This document shows positions 9,532 through 18,937 of a stretch of DNA of 64,000 bases, piece by piece. This DNA comes from Bacteroidales bacterium (lineage in GTDB: Bacteria > Bacteroidota > Bacteroidia > Bacteroidales > M50B96), in NCBI GenBank assembly GCA_018401015.1, contig JAGYLP010000003.1, forward strand, positions 110,583 through 174,582. Direction: 5' to 3'. How positions within the stretch are numbered: the stretch's first letter is position 1; each line of letters begins with the position of its first letter. A program made the position numbers and the translations under genes. Below the pieces are notes generated by a model that made no database searches, was not told the DNA's origin, and was given only the letters and a program-made list of their open reading frames with translations.

Positions 9532-9584
9532 AAGCTATGGTATGGAATTCATTCAATCCGAAAAAGAATACGAGCAAGCCGAGA

Positions 9585-10271
9585 TTAACGTTCCCCTTCT
9601 ACGCGCATCATCACCCCTGTTTTAAGACTTCGCAATACTGAAAAAGCTTTCTCAACACAATCGTTCTTCACGACAATGGAAAATTCATGGGTGGTGGAAA
9701 TAACCTCGTACACATTGATACCTTCCCAAATAATCCTGGAAAAAATAAAATGATATAAACCCGGAATTTCCTTATTCATGATGGGTAAACGTAAGGTAAT
9801 CGATGCCAGGGAATCGGTTTGATTTATCAAACTTTCCTGTGGGAAAAACTTGAACATTCGCTCTTTAACAGTATCACTGATAATGATGGTGGTTTCAAAA
9901 ACTCCTTGCGAAATGGTGTAAAAAATGGTTTTATTACTGGCAATGTCTTTAATAAATTTCGATTGGGCATCGGCCAAAGTGTGACTATTCTGATAGGTGA
10001 AAGATGCTAAGTTTGATCGGACCGTAATATCCTCACTCGCTTGTACGACCTCCAAGATTCGGTTCGATAAGAGGTTTTGCACTTTGGGTTCAAATCGTTT
10101 CAATGCCATTACCAAAGCTCCCATCTTCACTTCCCTTTTTAGGATTAACTCCACATCGGGTTGAATTTTTCGAGCCAATGACGATAAGTTGATAATTCCT
10201 TCCGATAATCCCTCCAATAGAAGAGGTTTTTGACGAATAATGCGTTCAAGAGCCTGTGGGACCGATATCAT
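9585..10271 (-). CDS. Conserved protein with a C-terminal ACT-like domain
   Basis: A 228-residue soluble protein. The N-terminal half is helical ('VPQALERIIRQKPLLLEGLS', 'INLSSLARKIQPDVE') and looks like a small winged or helical domain. Residues about 145-225 ('LASITLRLPIMNKEIPGLYH', then 'WEGINVYEVISTTHEFSIVV') follow the beta-alpha-beta pattern of the ACT domains of aspartokinases. No kinase domain is present, so 'aspartate kinase' labels on such proteins would be wrong. It may sense a small metabolite such as an amino acid, but that is inference. It lies between sixA-like and rsmD, same strand, with gaps of 53 and 152 bases. Confidence 0.6.
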   Translation of the reverse strand: MISVPQALERIIRQKPLLLEGLSEGIINLSSLARKIQPDVELILKREVKMGALVMALKRFEPKVQNLLSNRILEVVQASEDITVRSNLASFTYQNSHTLADAQSKFIKDIASNKTIFYTISQGVFETTIIISDTVKERMFKFFPQESLINQTDSLASITLRLPIMNKEIPGLYHFIFSRIIWEGINVYEVISTTHEFSIVVKNDCVEKAFSVLRSLKTGVMMRVEGER

Positions 10272-10423
10272 TTTTAAATATTTAAACTCAGAAGAGGATA
10301 TTTAACAAATTCATTTTGGATGCAAATATATTCAACAAACACCAATTATTTCACCCTCCTTGAAGGAAAGCTATTGGAAAACATAAAAAAATCACAAAAA
10401 TCGGCGAATCGAATCCTAAGTAA

Positions 10424-10957
10424 TCAGGCCTGAAAGAAACTAAAATGCACTTTACTGTAACGCCGCAATTCAGTGAACTGCGGGTGTTTTGAAAAGTCGT
10501 ATTCCGAAGGATGTTCCAGAATAAATAAGCCTCCTTCCTTCAGGTGGTTCTGTTGAAAAACCGCATTCGGAAGAGCTTGAAGTTCTTTTAAGTCGTAAGG
10601 CGGATCGGCAAAAATGACATCGAAGCCTTCTTGTTTTTCTTTCAAGAAACGAAAAGCATCCATTCGGACAACTCGAATTCCATTTAGGCTAAAATCGGAT
10701 GCTTGTTTTTCGATAAACGCGGCATACCGGGAATTTTTCTCAACGCAAATTACTTCCCTGGCTCCGCGAGAAGCAAATTCAAAACTTATACTTCCGGTCC
10801 CTGCAAATAAATCGAGAACCGTTATGCCATCAAGGTCAATGGAGTGGCTTAAAATATTAAACAAGGCCTCCTTCGCAAGATCGGTAGTAGGTCTGGCTTT
10901 AAAATAGCTGGGAGGCTTAATGAGTCTTCCTCCATGAGTTCCACTTATAATTCGCAT
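10424..10957 (-). CDS. rsmD: 16S rRNA (guanine(966)-N(2))-methyltransferase
   Basis: A class I SAM-dependent methyltransferase that modifies the small-subunit rRNA during ribosome assembly. It opens with the family start 'MRIISGTHGGRLIKPP'. The SAM-binding loop 'VLDLFAGTGSISFEFASRG' is at about residues 45-63 and the catalytic 'FADPPYD' at about 117-123. The length of 177 residues is normal. The start overlaps the end of the DUF3822 gene by 13 bases, so the two are translationally coupled; this pairing is conserved in Bacteroidota. Confidence 0.95.
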   Translation of the reverse strand: MRIISGTHGGRLIKPPSYFKARPTTDLAKEALFNILSHSIDLDGITVLDLFAGTGSISFEFASRGAREVICVEKNSRYAAFIEKQASDFSLNGIRVVRMDAFRFLKEKQEGFDVIFADPPYDLKELQALPNAVFQQNHLKEGGLFILEHPSEYDFSKHPQFTELRRYSKVHFSFFQA

Positions 10958-11820
10958 GATTTCAGGCTCATTAACAGATTGTATCGCAGGGGATTTAGTT
11001 CCGTGAGAGTAGCTGACAGCGTTCCTGTTTCAGGGTTAGGCCACCAGCTTACCGTATCGAAATAGGAATTGGCCCAGCTGGTCCAATCCGAGTAAGAGAA
11101 ACCATTGCCACTATAAAGAAGATGAAACTTCTTAGCATCATCGGCATATACCGAACGTAGGGAAGCTAATTGATAAAGGCACTCGTCGAAGGTTTTGAAT
11201 AACTGCGATTGAGCCAGTAGAAATTCGTTTCCGTGCCAGATAGCCAAATGAAAGACTCCCGATTGAATATCGAGAAAGAAATGATAGGAATCAGATTTTT
11301 TCGGATAGCGATTGGCCAGGCTAATAAGAGGGAAAAGAGCATGATAGAGCTTAGCACCAGGGAATTGATTCTGAAGCATTCGGTACAGACAGTCGCTCAA
11401 GGCAAACACTAGTTTTGCATCCATATTTTGGAGCAAATTTTCCTCGACAAATCCATCGTTTAAATTGGGAAACTGCAACATAAAGAGTAATTCATGACCA
11501 GTGGGATTGGCGAGCGCTTGAGGAACGAGCATCACTTCGGGCTGATGAAAGAGTATTCGGATAGCGCGAAAATTTGTGTCGAACGGGAAGGTTGCGAGCA
11601 AGGCATCGTACAGAAACTGGCAATAATATTCATTGCTCAGTTGATGAGGGATATCGACCTTTTCTGGTAAGAGAATATCGTTCGCATACACCCATTTAGC
11701 CGCAATTGCATCGTAGATAAAAAAAGAAAATCCATTCAGCCTTGCCTGAATGGATAATTCATAATTTTTTATCCGACTACTATCGTAACTCGAATCGACC
11801 AGCGGGAAAGGAGTCATCAT
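10945..11820 (-). CDS. DUF3822 family protein
   Basis: A 291-residue soluble protein. It resembles the DUF3822 family of Bacteroidota in its N-terminal 'YELSIQARLNGFSFFIYDA', its central 'HALFPLISLANRYPKK' followed by 'FFLDIQSGVFHLAIW', and in its place directly upstream of rsmD. The fold has been likened to the actin/hexokinase (ASKHA) type, but I see no clear nucleotide-binding signature. The end overlaps rsmD by 13 bases and the start lies five bases after the previous gene. The function is unknown; the coupling suggests a link to ribosome maturation or simply shared expression. Confidence 0.75.
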   Translation of the reverse strand: MMTPFPLVDSSYDSSRIKNYELSIQARLNGFSFFIYDAIAAKWVYANDILLPEKVDIPHQLSNEYYCQFLYDALLATFPFDTNFRAIRILFHQPEVMLVPQALANPTGHELLFMLQFPNLNDGFVEENLLQNMDAKLVFALSDCLYRMLQNQFPGAKLYHALFPLISLANRYPKKSDSYHFFLDIQSGVFHLAIWHGNEFLLAQSQLFKTFDECLYQLASLRSVYADDAKKFHLLYSGNGFSYSDWTSWANSYFDTVSWWPNPETGTLSATLTELNPLRYNLLMSLKSCEL

Positions 11821-11825
11821 GGGGC

Positions 11826-12536
11826 TTATTCCCAGTTTCCTGCATTATTATTGGTTTCGGTAAGGCTTCCAACCTTAAGGCCTTCGTATTGGTCGTTCAA
11901 ACGACGTTGCTCGTTTAAGTTGATAATTAGCTGTTCATTCAAACCTTTTAGCCACCAATCGAAAGGAGCACGAGCTTCGAACACTTGTACTTTCACTTTG
12001 GAAGCGGTTTCGATAACGCCCCGCTCTAGTTCAAATTCCATTCCACCGGAGAATGGAACATATTTGAGAGAATCGATAGGAAAATTTTTGGGGAAGGCAG
12101 AGGCAAGAATTGGCTCCAAGATAGTATCGCGGATAATGATTCCTTCCTGAGCGGCTCTTTTTTCGGTATAACCTTTTTCCAGCAGACTATCCGGCACTGA
12201 GCCGATTGCGCGAACATTCGGCAGGCTGTCATTTTTCACCGAGGCAATCAGTGAATCTAAATGATCGGCATACACACCGTAAATTTTGATATAAGCTTCC
12301 TGCGCTGTACGAATATCGATTAAGTTTTGCTTAACAACTTCGTAGCGTTTAGCTTTTTCCTTTTCAAACTGAATTGGTTCGTCGATTCCTTTGTAAATGT
12401 AGTAGGTAAGAGCAACGATGGCGATGGGAAGAACCACATAAAGAATGGGTTTCAATGCAGGCACTTTCACTAAAAGCCAATAAACAAAAATCCCTAAAGC
12501 AATTGCCAAAACGGCGATTAGAATGTAGACAGTCAT
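11826..12536 (-). CDS. Conserved membrane-anchored protein
   Basis: A 236-residue protein with two hydrophobic segments at the N-terminus (about residues 3-22 and 30-48, 'PILYVVLPIAIVALTYYIY'). A soluble domain follows, beginning 'RYEVVKQNLIDIRTAQEAYI'. That stretch, with 'KIYGVYADHLDSL', recalls the start of type II secretion/pilin-like minor proteins, where a helix precedes a small sheet, but no prepilin peptidase site is present. It lies five bases upstream of the DUF3822 gene and 80 bases from the divergent helicase. I do not recognise a characterised homologue. Confidence 0.65.
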   Translation of the reverse strand: MTVYILIAVLAIALGIFVYWLLVKVPALKPILYVVLPIAIVALTYYIYKGIDEPIQFEKEKAKRYEVVKQNLIDIRTAQEAYIKIYGVYADHLDSLIASVKNDSLPNVRAIGSVPDSLLEKGYTEKRAAQEGIIIRDTILEPILASAFPKNFPIDSLKYVPFSGGMEFELERGVIETASKVKVQVFEARAPFDWWLKGLNEQLIINLNEQRRLNDQYEGLKVGSLTETNNNAGNWE

Positions 12537-12616
12537 TATCTAATTTTTTAATGATATTGGGCAAAATTAAACTTTTTTTGCAAGACTTTTGGAGCTTAAA
12601 ATAATTATATAGCATA

Positions 12617-14038
12617 ATGTTAACATCTCTTTTTTCCGAAACCATTACCGGTTTTTTAGGCTTTACTCCTACCCCTTCCCAGCGCTACGCGATTGATCAG
12701 TTTAGTCGGTTTATGGTTGATTACAATCAGCATCAGGTATTGATTATCAATGGATATGCTGGTACCGGAAAAACCTCTCTCATCCATGCCTTTGTAAAAG
12801 CGCTGGCAAGCTACGAGACGAATTCCGTGCTTATGGCTCCGACAGGTAGAGCAGCCAAGGTTTTGAGCAATATTGCTCAAAAACAAGCTTTTACCATTCA
12901 CAAACAAATTTATAGGCAAAAAAACGCAGTGGATCAATCCAGTGGATTTGGGTTGAGTCAGAACCTGCACAAAAGCACGATCTTCATTGTAGACGAAGCC
13001 TCGATGATTTCGAATCAGTCGATGGAAGGAGGAATTTTTGGTTCGGGTCGATTGCTCGACGATTTAATCGAGTACACGTTCTCTGGCGAAAACAGCAAAC
13101 TGATATTAGTTGGCGATTTAGCACAGCTGCCACCAGTGGGTGTAAATCAGAGTCCGGCGCTCGAACAAGAAGCCATTGAAGCGTATGGATTGCAATGCCA
13201 ATACCTTACACTCACCGATGTGGTCCGGCAAGGCGAAGGTTCGGGCATCCTCACAAATGCCACTTCCCTGCGCAATCTCCTTCGGGAAGGGAAAGCCGGC
13301 AGACCAACTTTTAAGATTGATGGCTTTAGGGATTTCATTCCGCTTTCGGGCGAAGATTTAATCGAAAGTATTTCCAGTTCATACGACCGGGAAGGAATGG
13401 AAGAAACGATGGTGGTTTGTCGGTCGAATAAACGAGCGAATCTGTATAATCAAGGTATTCGGAATCAGATTTTGTGGCGAGATTCGGAGCTATCGCCCGG
13501 CGATTTACTGCTAGTAGTGAAGAACAACTATTTCTGGTTACCCGAAGAGTATGCCTCCACCGGATTTATTGCCAACGGCGATATTTTGGAAGTAAAGCGC
13601 ATTCGAGCTTATCAAGATTTGTATGGATTACGATTCGCCGATGTGCTGGTGAGTATGCGCGATTACAGCGATTTGGAATTTGAAGCAAAAATCATGTTGA
13701 GCACCTTAACGCACGATGGGCCTTCTCTAAGCGAAAAAGAGAATCAATCTTTCTACGAACAGGTGTTGGAAGATTACGCCGACTTAGGAAGTAAAGCTCA
13801 GATTTACAAAGCTTTAAAATCGGATCCCTATTTCAATGCACTACAAGTTAAATTTGCTTATGCGGTTACCTGCCATAAAGCGCAAGGTGGACAATGGAAG
13901 CATGTGTATGTCGATCAAGGGTTTATCGACGAAAGCCAAATGGACCGTGAATACCTTCGTTGGTTATACACTGCTGTAACACGAGGCAGAGAAAAGGTTT
14001 ACCTGGTTAATTTCCCTTCGGCATATTTCCAATCTTAA
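12617..14038 (+). CDS. RecD-like/Dda-like superfamily 1 DNA helicase
   Basis: A 473-residue ATP-dependent DNA helicase of the RecD2/Dda group. Walker A is 'GYAGTGKTSLIHA' (about residues 48-60) and Walker B 'FIVDEASMIS' (about 122-131). Motif III is 'LVGDLAQLPPVG' and the C-terminal UvrD-like motifs are 'AVTCHKAQGGQWKHVYVD' (about 417-434) and 'RWLYTAVTRGREKVYL' (about 450-465). There is no RecD2-type long N-terminal extension. The role in repair or restart is inferred from the family. The gene diverges from the preceding cluster, and its ATG lies in an 80-base AT-rich gap. Confidence 0.9.
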   Translation: MLTSLFSETITGFLGFTPTPSQRYAIDQFSRFMVDYNQHQVLIINGYAGTGKTSLIHAFVKALASYETNSVLMAPTGRAAKVLSNIAQKQAFTIHKQIYRQKNAVDQSSGFGLSQNLHKSTIFIVDEASMISNQSMEGGIFGSGRLLDDLIEYTFSGENSKLILVGDLAQLPPVGVNQSPALEQEAIEAYGLQCQYLTLTDVVRQGEGSGILTNATSLRNLLREGKAGRPTFKIDGFRDFIPLSGEDLIESISSSYDREGMEETMVVCRSNKRANLYNQGIRNQILWRDSELSPGDLLLVVKNNYFWLPEEYASTGFIANGDILEVKRIRAYQDLYGLRFADVLVSMRDYSDLEFEAKIMLSTLTHDGPSLSEKENQSFYEQVLEDYADLGSKAQIYKALKSDPYFNALQVKFAYAVTCHKAQGGQWKHVYVDQGFIDESQMDREYLRWLYTAVTRGREKVYLVNFPSAYFQS

Positions 14039-14154
14039 TTTCGTAACCGACAACCATTTTAGGGGATGATTGTCTGTAATAGCGGGCAAAGAAAAAAAAC
14101 CAAACGCGAGTCTTGTAATTAGCTGCATTATTGGTCTGAAATCAATTAATAAAA

Positions 14155-14162
14155 TATATTTG
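14155..14162 (+). promoter_or_regulatory. -7 promoter element for the 985-aa T9SS gene
   Basis: TATATTTG matches TAnnTTTG. A near-consensus TTGG (14131-14134) lies 20 bases upstream as the -33 element. The start codon is 32 bases downstream. Confidence 0.5.
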
Positions 14163-14193
14163 CGTTTAAATAAACAAACACTTTATTATCCGT

Positions 14194-17151
14194 ATGAAAA
14201 TGAAAAATTTACTCAGAATCTCATGGTTATTGCTTCTCTTCGGATTATTCATCGGGAATAACTCTATGCAGGCTCAAACCTATAATTCTTGCAACTGCGC
14301 TTGCGATATAGGTTATACCAATACAGGAAATAATCATACTTTCCTCGTTCAAAGTACCTCTATCATCACCCTGGATGGGAGTACGCTCGTTGGCGATGGT
14401 GTTACCACCGACGTTTACATTGCAGCCTATTTCGATTCGGCTGGAGTTATTCGCCCTACGGGTTATTCGCTTTGGTACGGTTCCAACATTGGTATTACCG
14501 TATGGGGGAATGATGGTTCTGGAATTGACAATGGTTTTGGACCCGGAGAAACCGTTTTTTGGAAAGTCAGTGTAGTAGATTTAACGACCAACACCTGCAT
14601 GACCTACGATGCCGATGTAACTTATGGAACCATTCTTCCGAACCAAGGTAGCTTCGTAACCAATGGTTTATCGGCAATTGAAACCCTTACGGCTGTTAGC
14701 ACCGTGGGAGTGGAGGCCGTTGCCTGGTTAGCTCCGCTCGATGGTTGTGGCTTAACCGATCAGGAAATTGTAACGGTTTCGTTCCGAAACGATACCTTGG
14801 GTGTTATCACGGAAGATATTTACATCAGTTATTCCATCAATGGAGGGTTACCGGTTACCGAGACCTACAGTGGTGGAATTGATCCCGGCGACACCATCGA
14901 ATATACTTTCCTTACACCTGCCGATTTATCGCTCATTGGAACCACCTATAATGTTTCCTTCAGCATTGAATTAGCCGATTCGCAAGAACCAGATACTACC
15001 GATAACTCCGGATCAACAAACGTTTCGAACATTGTCCCTCCAACAGTAAGTTTTGCCCTTCAAAATTCGGCCACTTATCCAACTTACCCGAATTTGTGCT
15101 ATTACCCAAACATGGCTCCTCTGGTTTTAACAGGAACACCTTCTGGCGGAACCTTTTCGGGTGTTGGAGTTCAAGGAAATTACTTTTTCCCAACCATCGC
15201 CAAAAACATCTGTTCATCCTGCACCGATTTTGAAGTAACTTACAATTATTTCGACCCGATAACCGAATGTATTGGCACCTACACTGAAACGATTCAATTG
15301 AATACTGTTCCTGTTGCCAGCATTACCAATACTGATTTAGATTTGTGCGTTTTCGAAACCATTACCATCACTGGAACTCCAACCGGTGGAACCTTTAGCG
15401 GTGCTTCAGCAACTTATTTGAATCCCACTACCGGTGTATTTACACCCAGCATTGCCAACCCATACAATATCGTTTACAGCTTCGTCGATCCTGTAACCGG
15501 TTGTGGCGACACTTCGAACGTAAAAGTGTTTACGGCTCATGCCTTACCCGTAGCGGGTATTCCTAACCTGGAACGCGCTTATTGTTCCGATGGAGCCGAT
15601 GTTCCTCTCACCGGATCACCAGCCGGTGGTGTTTTCTCCAGCCCCTCAGGAGCTGTTATTCAGAACAATGTTTTCATGCCATCACAAACATCGGTTTCTA
15701 CCCATTCCATTAAGTATGAATACACCGACAGTTACGGATGTTTCGACGATTATCAGGTTAACGTTAGGGTGTTTAATGGGAATCCAACTATGGACTTTTC
15801 CGGTTTGGAGCAGACTTATTGTTTGAATGAAGATTCGAGTTTACTAACACCAAGCTATACCATTGCGCCCGGCATGATTACCTGGACGGGAGCAACTCCT
15901 GAAGGTTACTTTGTGCCCTCTTCTGTTGGAACGAAGAATGTTACGCTAACCGGTTTTTGGACCAATGTCTATTTCTCCGATACCGCAGTTTGCGACAATG
16001 TAGTTACAAAATCGACCTTAGTGTATGCCTTACCAAACCTGAATCTTGTAAACAATTCTAACTTGGTGCTTTCGAACATTGGTTCGGTTGAAACGGCCGA
16101 ACCCGACACCGTTGTTTTGAACGGAGGTCCAGGTTTCTCTTATAACTGGAGTACCGGACAAAGCTCTCAATACATCACCACTACCGGCTACGGTGTTTAC
16201 TCACTCACCATCACCAACAACAATACTACTTGTCAGAACACCGACAGCATATTTGTTTCCGGAACCGACCTTAAGATTCTTGAATTGATTAGCCCCAAAA
16301 GCGATTGTGAATTCATCGATCCTTGTTCGGTTCCAGTTACCGTTAGCGTAACTAATCCCGGAACCTACACCTTTACAACGAATGATATCATTGCCTTTAC
16401 CGGAAAAATTGGCAACAACCTCGTTCAATCCCAAACCATTCAGTTAGGCGTTAATACTCCCATTCAATCGATTGCCCCCGGCGACACCGTCGAATTCACT
16501 TTTACCTCCCAATTACAAGGTTGTGCCAGCCTCGTAAATCCCGGTGAATACGAATTCCGCATTGTTGCTCGCTTTAATCACAATCAAACCATTTTGCAAC
16601 TTCCCGATGTGAATTACAACAACGACACCTTATTCACTACTGTTGTAAACGGAGGCTTACCGGAGGTTGATTTAGGAGCCGACATCACCAGTGGAAGCCC
16701 CGATACCATCACCCTCGACGCCGGACCAGGATTTGTTTCCTACCTATGGACCGGTGGCGCAGGCGGTGCTGTGGATCAAACCGTCGATGTAAGCTACTTC
16801 AATGGAAGTCAAGAATTCTGTGTAGAAGTTGTCGACATTTATGAATGTAAAGCAACAGACTGTATCACCCTTATCAATTCGTTGGAAGATTGGGCAGATA
16901 GTTTCGCCGGCGTTAAGGTTTACCCGAATCCTAATGCCGGTCGGTTCAGCCTTCAGGTCGATTTAAAAGAACATTCCGACTTATTAATCGACATTATTGA
17001 TGCGAGTGGACGCATTGTGATGCAGGAACAATCGAAGCAAGTGCTGAATCACTTGCAAGAATTCGACCTATCATCCTTACCACGAGGACTGTATCACATT
17101 CGCATATTCAACGGAACCGACTATTTCAGTCAAAAAATCATGTTCCAATAG
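14194..17151 (+). CDS. Large secreted multidomain protein with T9SS sorting domain
   Basis: A 985-residue exported protein. A signal peptide spans residues 1-28 ('LLRISWLLLLFGLFIG', cleavage after 'MQAQ'). A Cys-rich start ('NSCNCACDIGYT') follows, then several Ig-like or CARDB-like beta-sandwich modules. These repeat 'LxGTPxGGTFSGxGV' and 'GDTIEYTFLTPADL'-type sequences (about residues 310-480 and again 750-830). The C-terminal 80 residues ('VKVYPNPNAGRFSLQ', 'IDIIDASGRIV', 'LSSLPRGLYHIRIF') form a type A sorting domain that directs passage through the type IX secretion system. It is probably a cell-surface adhesin or matrix protein. A strong terminator follows the stop. Confidence 0.88.
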   Translation: MKMKNLLRISWLLLLFGLFIGNNSMQAQTYNSCNCACDIGYTNTGNNHTFLVQSTSIITLDGSTLVGDGVTTDVYIAAYFDSAGVIRPTGYSLWYGSNIGITVWGNDGSGIDNGFGPGETVFWKVSVVDLTTNTCMTYDADVTYGTILPNQGSFVTNGLSAIETLTAVSTVGVEAVAWLAPLDGCGLTDQEIVTVSFRNDTLGVITEDIYISYSINGGLPVTETYSGGIDPGDTIEYTFLTPADLSLIGTTYNVSFSIELADSQEPDTTDNSGSTNVSNIVPPTVSFALQNSATYPTYPNLCYYPNMAPLVLTGTPSGGTFSGVGVQGNYFFPTIAKNICSSCTDFEVTYNYFDPITECIGTYTETIQLNTVPVASITNTDLDLCVFETITITGTPTGGTFSGASATYLNPTTGVFTPSIANPYNIVYSFVDPVTGCGDTSNVKVFTAHALPVAGIPNLERAYCSDGADVPLTGSPAGGVFSSPSGAVIQNNVFMPSQTSVSTHSIKYEYTDSYGCFDDYQVNVRVFNGNPTMDFSGLEQTYCLNEDSSLLTPSYTIAPGMITWTGATPEGYFVPSSVGTKNVTLTGFWTNVYFSDTAVCDNVVTKSTLVYALPNLNLVNNSNLVLSNIGSVETAEPDTVVLNGGPGFSYNWSTGQSSQYITTTGYGVYSLTITNNNTTCQNTDSIFVSGTDLKILELISPKSDCEFIDPCSVPVTVSVTNPGTYTFTTNDIIAFTGKIGNNLVQSQTIQLGVNTPIQSIAPGDTVEFTFTSQLQGCASLVNPGEYEFRIVARFNHNQTILQLPDVNYNNDTLFTTVVNGGLPEVDLGADITSGSPDTITLDAGPGFVSYLWTGGAGGAVDQTVDVSYFNGSQEFCVEVVDIYECKATDCITLINSLEDWADSFAGVKVYPNPNAGRFSLQVDLKEHSDLLIDIIDASGRIVMQEQSKQVLNHLQEFDLSSLPRGLYHIRIFNGTDYFSQKIMFQ

Positions 17152-17170
17152 GACAATCTTTTGATTCAAA

Positions 17171-17204
17171 AAAAAGCTTCCTGCCATCAGGAAGCTTTTT
17201 TTTT
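17171..17204. terminator. Rho-independent terminator, bidirectional
   Basis: A 13-bp perfect stem (AAAAAGCTTCCTG at 17171-17183 with its complement at 17188-17200) encloses a CCAT loop and has A and T runs on both sides. It ends the 985-aa T9SS gene 20 bases after the stop. Confidence 0.9.
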
Positions 17205-17383
17205 GCCTATTTCTTTTAGCAAGCAGTTGATTCGTTCTCAAATCCTTAAACCTAATTAAGGGTTTGAATATTTTCCCTAAAGCCCTTCCTATTTCGTCAT
17301 TCCCCATTTAGTTGATAAAAAGGCCAATCAGCTTTTTAATGCACTACTCCTTTTTTATACTTTTAGAAGCTAAAGAATAAATT

Positions 17384-18922
17384 ATGGCCTTAGAGAGAAA
17401 ACCTAAAAATCAGAAACTTACAAACAATTCCCTCCCCGATTACGGAAAGATACCCCCGCAGGCAACCGATTTAGAAGAAGCTGTTCTTGGCGCTATCATG
17501 CTCGAAAAAGATGCATTCGATTCCGTTATCGAAGTGCTCACACCGGATAGTTTTTATGTAGAGGCGCATCAAAAAATTTTCAAAGCAATAATCGATCTAA
17601 GTCTGCATGAACAACCCATCGACATTCTTACCGTTACCCAGCAGCTAAAAAAAGAGAATCAACTCGACGAAGTAGGTGGTGCATCTTTTCTGGCTCAGCT
17701 GACCCGACGGGTTGTTTCGGGCGCACATGCTGAATTTCATGCCCGCATTATTGCTCAAAAATACATTCAACGCGAATTGATCAGGGCCTCGTCGGAAATA
17801 CAACGTCGCTCCTTCGAAGAATCGGAAGATGTTCAGGAGCTATTAGAATTTGCCGAGATGGAGCTCTTCAACATAGCCGAGGGGAATATCAAGAAGCAAA
17901 CGCAGGCCATTGGTCCGCTTATTAACGAGGCCATTCGACAAATACAGGAAGCCGGGAAAAAGGAAGATGGTTTGAGTGGTGTTGGGAGCGGCTTTACCGG
18001 GATCGACCGGATTACCGGAGGCTGGCAACCGAGCGATTTGATCATTGTAGCGGCGCGTCCGTCGATGGGTAAAACAGCCTTTGTATTGAGTATGGCTCGG
18101 AACATGGCGATTGATTTCAAGGATCAAGGAGTGGCTATTTTTTCGCTGGAAATGTCGTCGCTCCAGTTAGTAAACCGTTTAATCAGTGCCGAATCGGAAT
18201 TGGCGAGCGAGAAGATTCGAAATGGGAAACTGGCTCCTTACGAATGGATACAGCTCGACGATAAAATTCGTGAATTGACCAAAGCTCCTATTTACGTCGA
18301 TGATACCCCGGCTATATCGATTTTCGAGCTCCGGGCAAAATGTCGGCGCCTCATCAAGAAACATCCGAATATTCGTGCTGTAATTATCGATTACTTGCAG
18401 TTAATGACAGCCGGAGGCGACAATCGAGGAGGAAATCGGGAGCAGGAAGTAAGTATCATTTCCCGAAGCCTTAAAGCCTTAGCCAAAGAACTTAATATCC
18501 CCATTGTAGCTTTGTCGCAGTTGAATCGATCGGTTGAAACGCGTTCGGGCAGTAAGCGCCCTCAATTATCCGATTTGCGCGAATCGGGTGCTATCGAACA
18601 AGATGCCGACGTGGTTGTTTTCATCCACAGACCCGAATACTACGGTTTCGAAACCGACGATGAGGGTCAATCGCTGAAAGGAATTGCCGAAATCATTATC
18701 GCTAAACACCGGAATGGTCCTATTGGAGATGTGAAACTCAAGTTTAAGAAAGAGCTTGCCAAGTTTATGGATATGGATCAGGATGGTTTTGAGTTTGCCG
18801 ACGATGGATTTACCCGTCAATCGCGCATAAACGAAGATTTTTCGGAGGCAGGTAAAAATCGTGATTTCCTATCGGATCCCTTTCCCGGGAACACCGATTT
18901 TGGCGAAGAAAATTCATTTTAA
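17384..18922 (+). CDS. dnaB: Replicative DNA helicase
   Basis: Hexameric helicase that unwinds DNA ahead of the replisome. The N-terminal primase-interaction domain (about residues 20-125) begins 'PPQATDLEEAVLGAIMLEKD'. The RecA-like motor has Walker A 'ARPSMGKTAFVLSMARN' (about 224-240), 'FSLEMSSLQLVNRL' and Walker B 'AVIIDYLQLM' (about 335-344). It also has 'IVALSQLNRSVETR', 'LSDLRESGAIEQDADVV' and the arginine finger in 'AKHRNGPIGDVKLKF'. At 512 residues the motor is uninterrupted, with no intein. The downstream secreted protein begins 15 bases after the stop. Confidence 0.97.
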   Translation: MALERKPKNQKLTNNSLPDYGKIPPQATDLEEAVLGAIMLEKDAFDSVIEVLTPDSFYVEAHQKIFKAIIDLSLHEQPIDILTVTQQLKKENQLDEVGGASFLAQLTRRVVSGAHAEFHARIIAQKYIQRELIRASSEIQRRSFEESEDVQELLEFAEMELFNIAEGNIKKQTQAIGPLINEAIRQIQEAGKKEDGLSGVGSGFTGIDRITGGWQPSDLIIVAARPSMGKTAFVLSMARNMAIDFKDQGVAIFSLEMSSLQLVNRLISAESELASEKIRNGKLAPYEWIQLDDKIRELTKAPIYVDDTPAISIFELRAKCRRLIKKHPNIRAVIIDYLQLMTAGGDNRGGNREQEVSIISRSLKALAKELNIPIVALSQLNRSVETRSGSKRPQLSDLRESGAIEQDADVVVFIHRPEYYGFETDDEGQSLKGIAEIIIAKHRNGPIGDVKLKFKKELAKFMDMDQDGFEFADDGFTRQSRINEDFSEAGKNRDFLSDPFPGNTDFGEENSF

Positions 18923-18937
18923 TCTACTAGCAAGAGC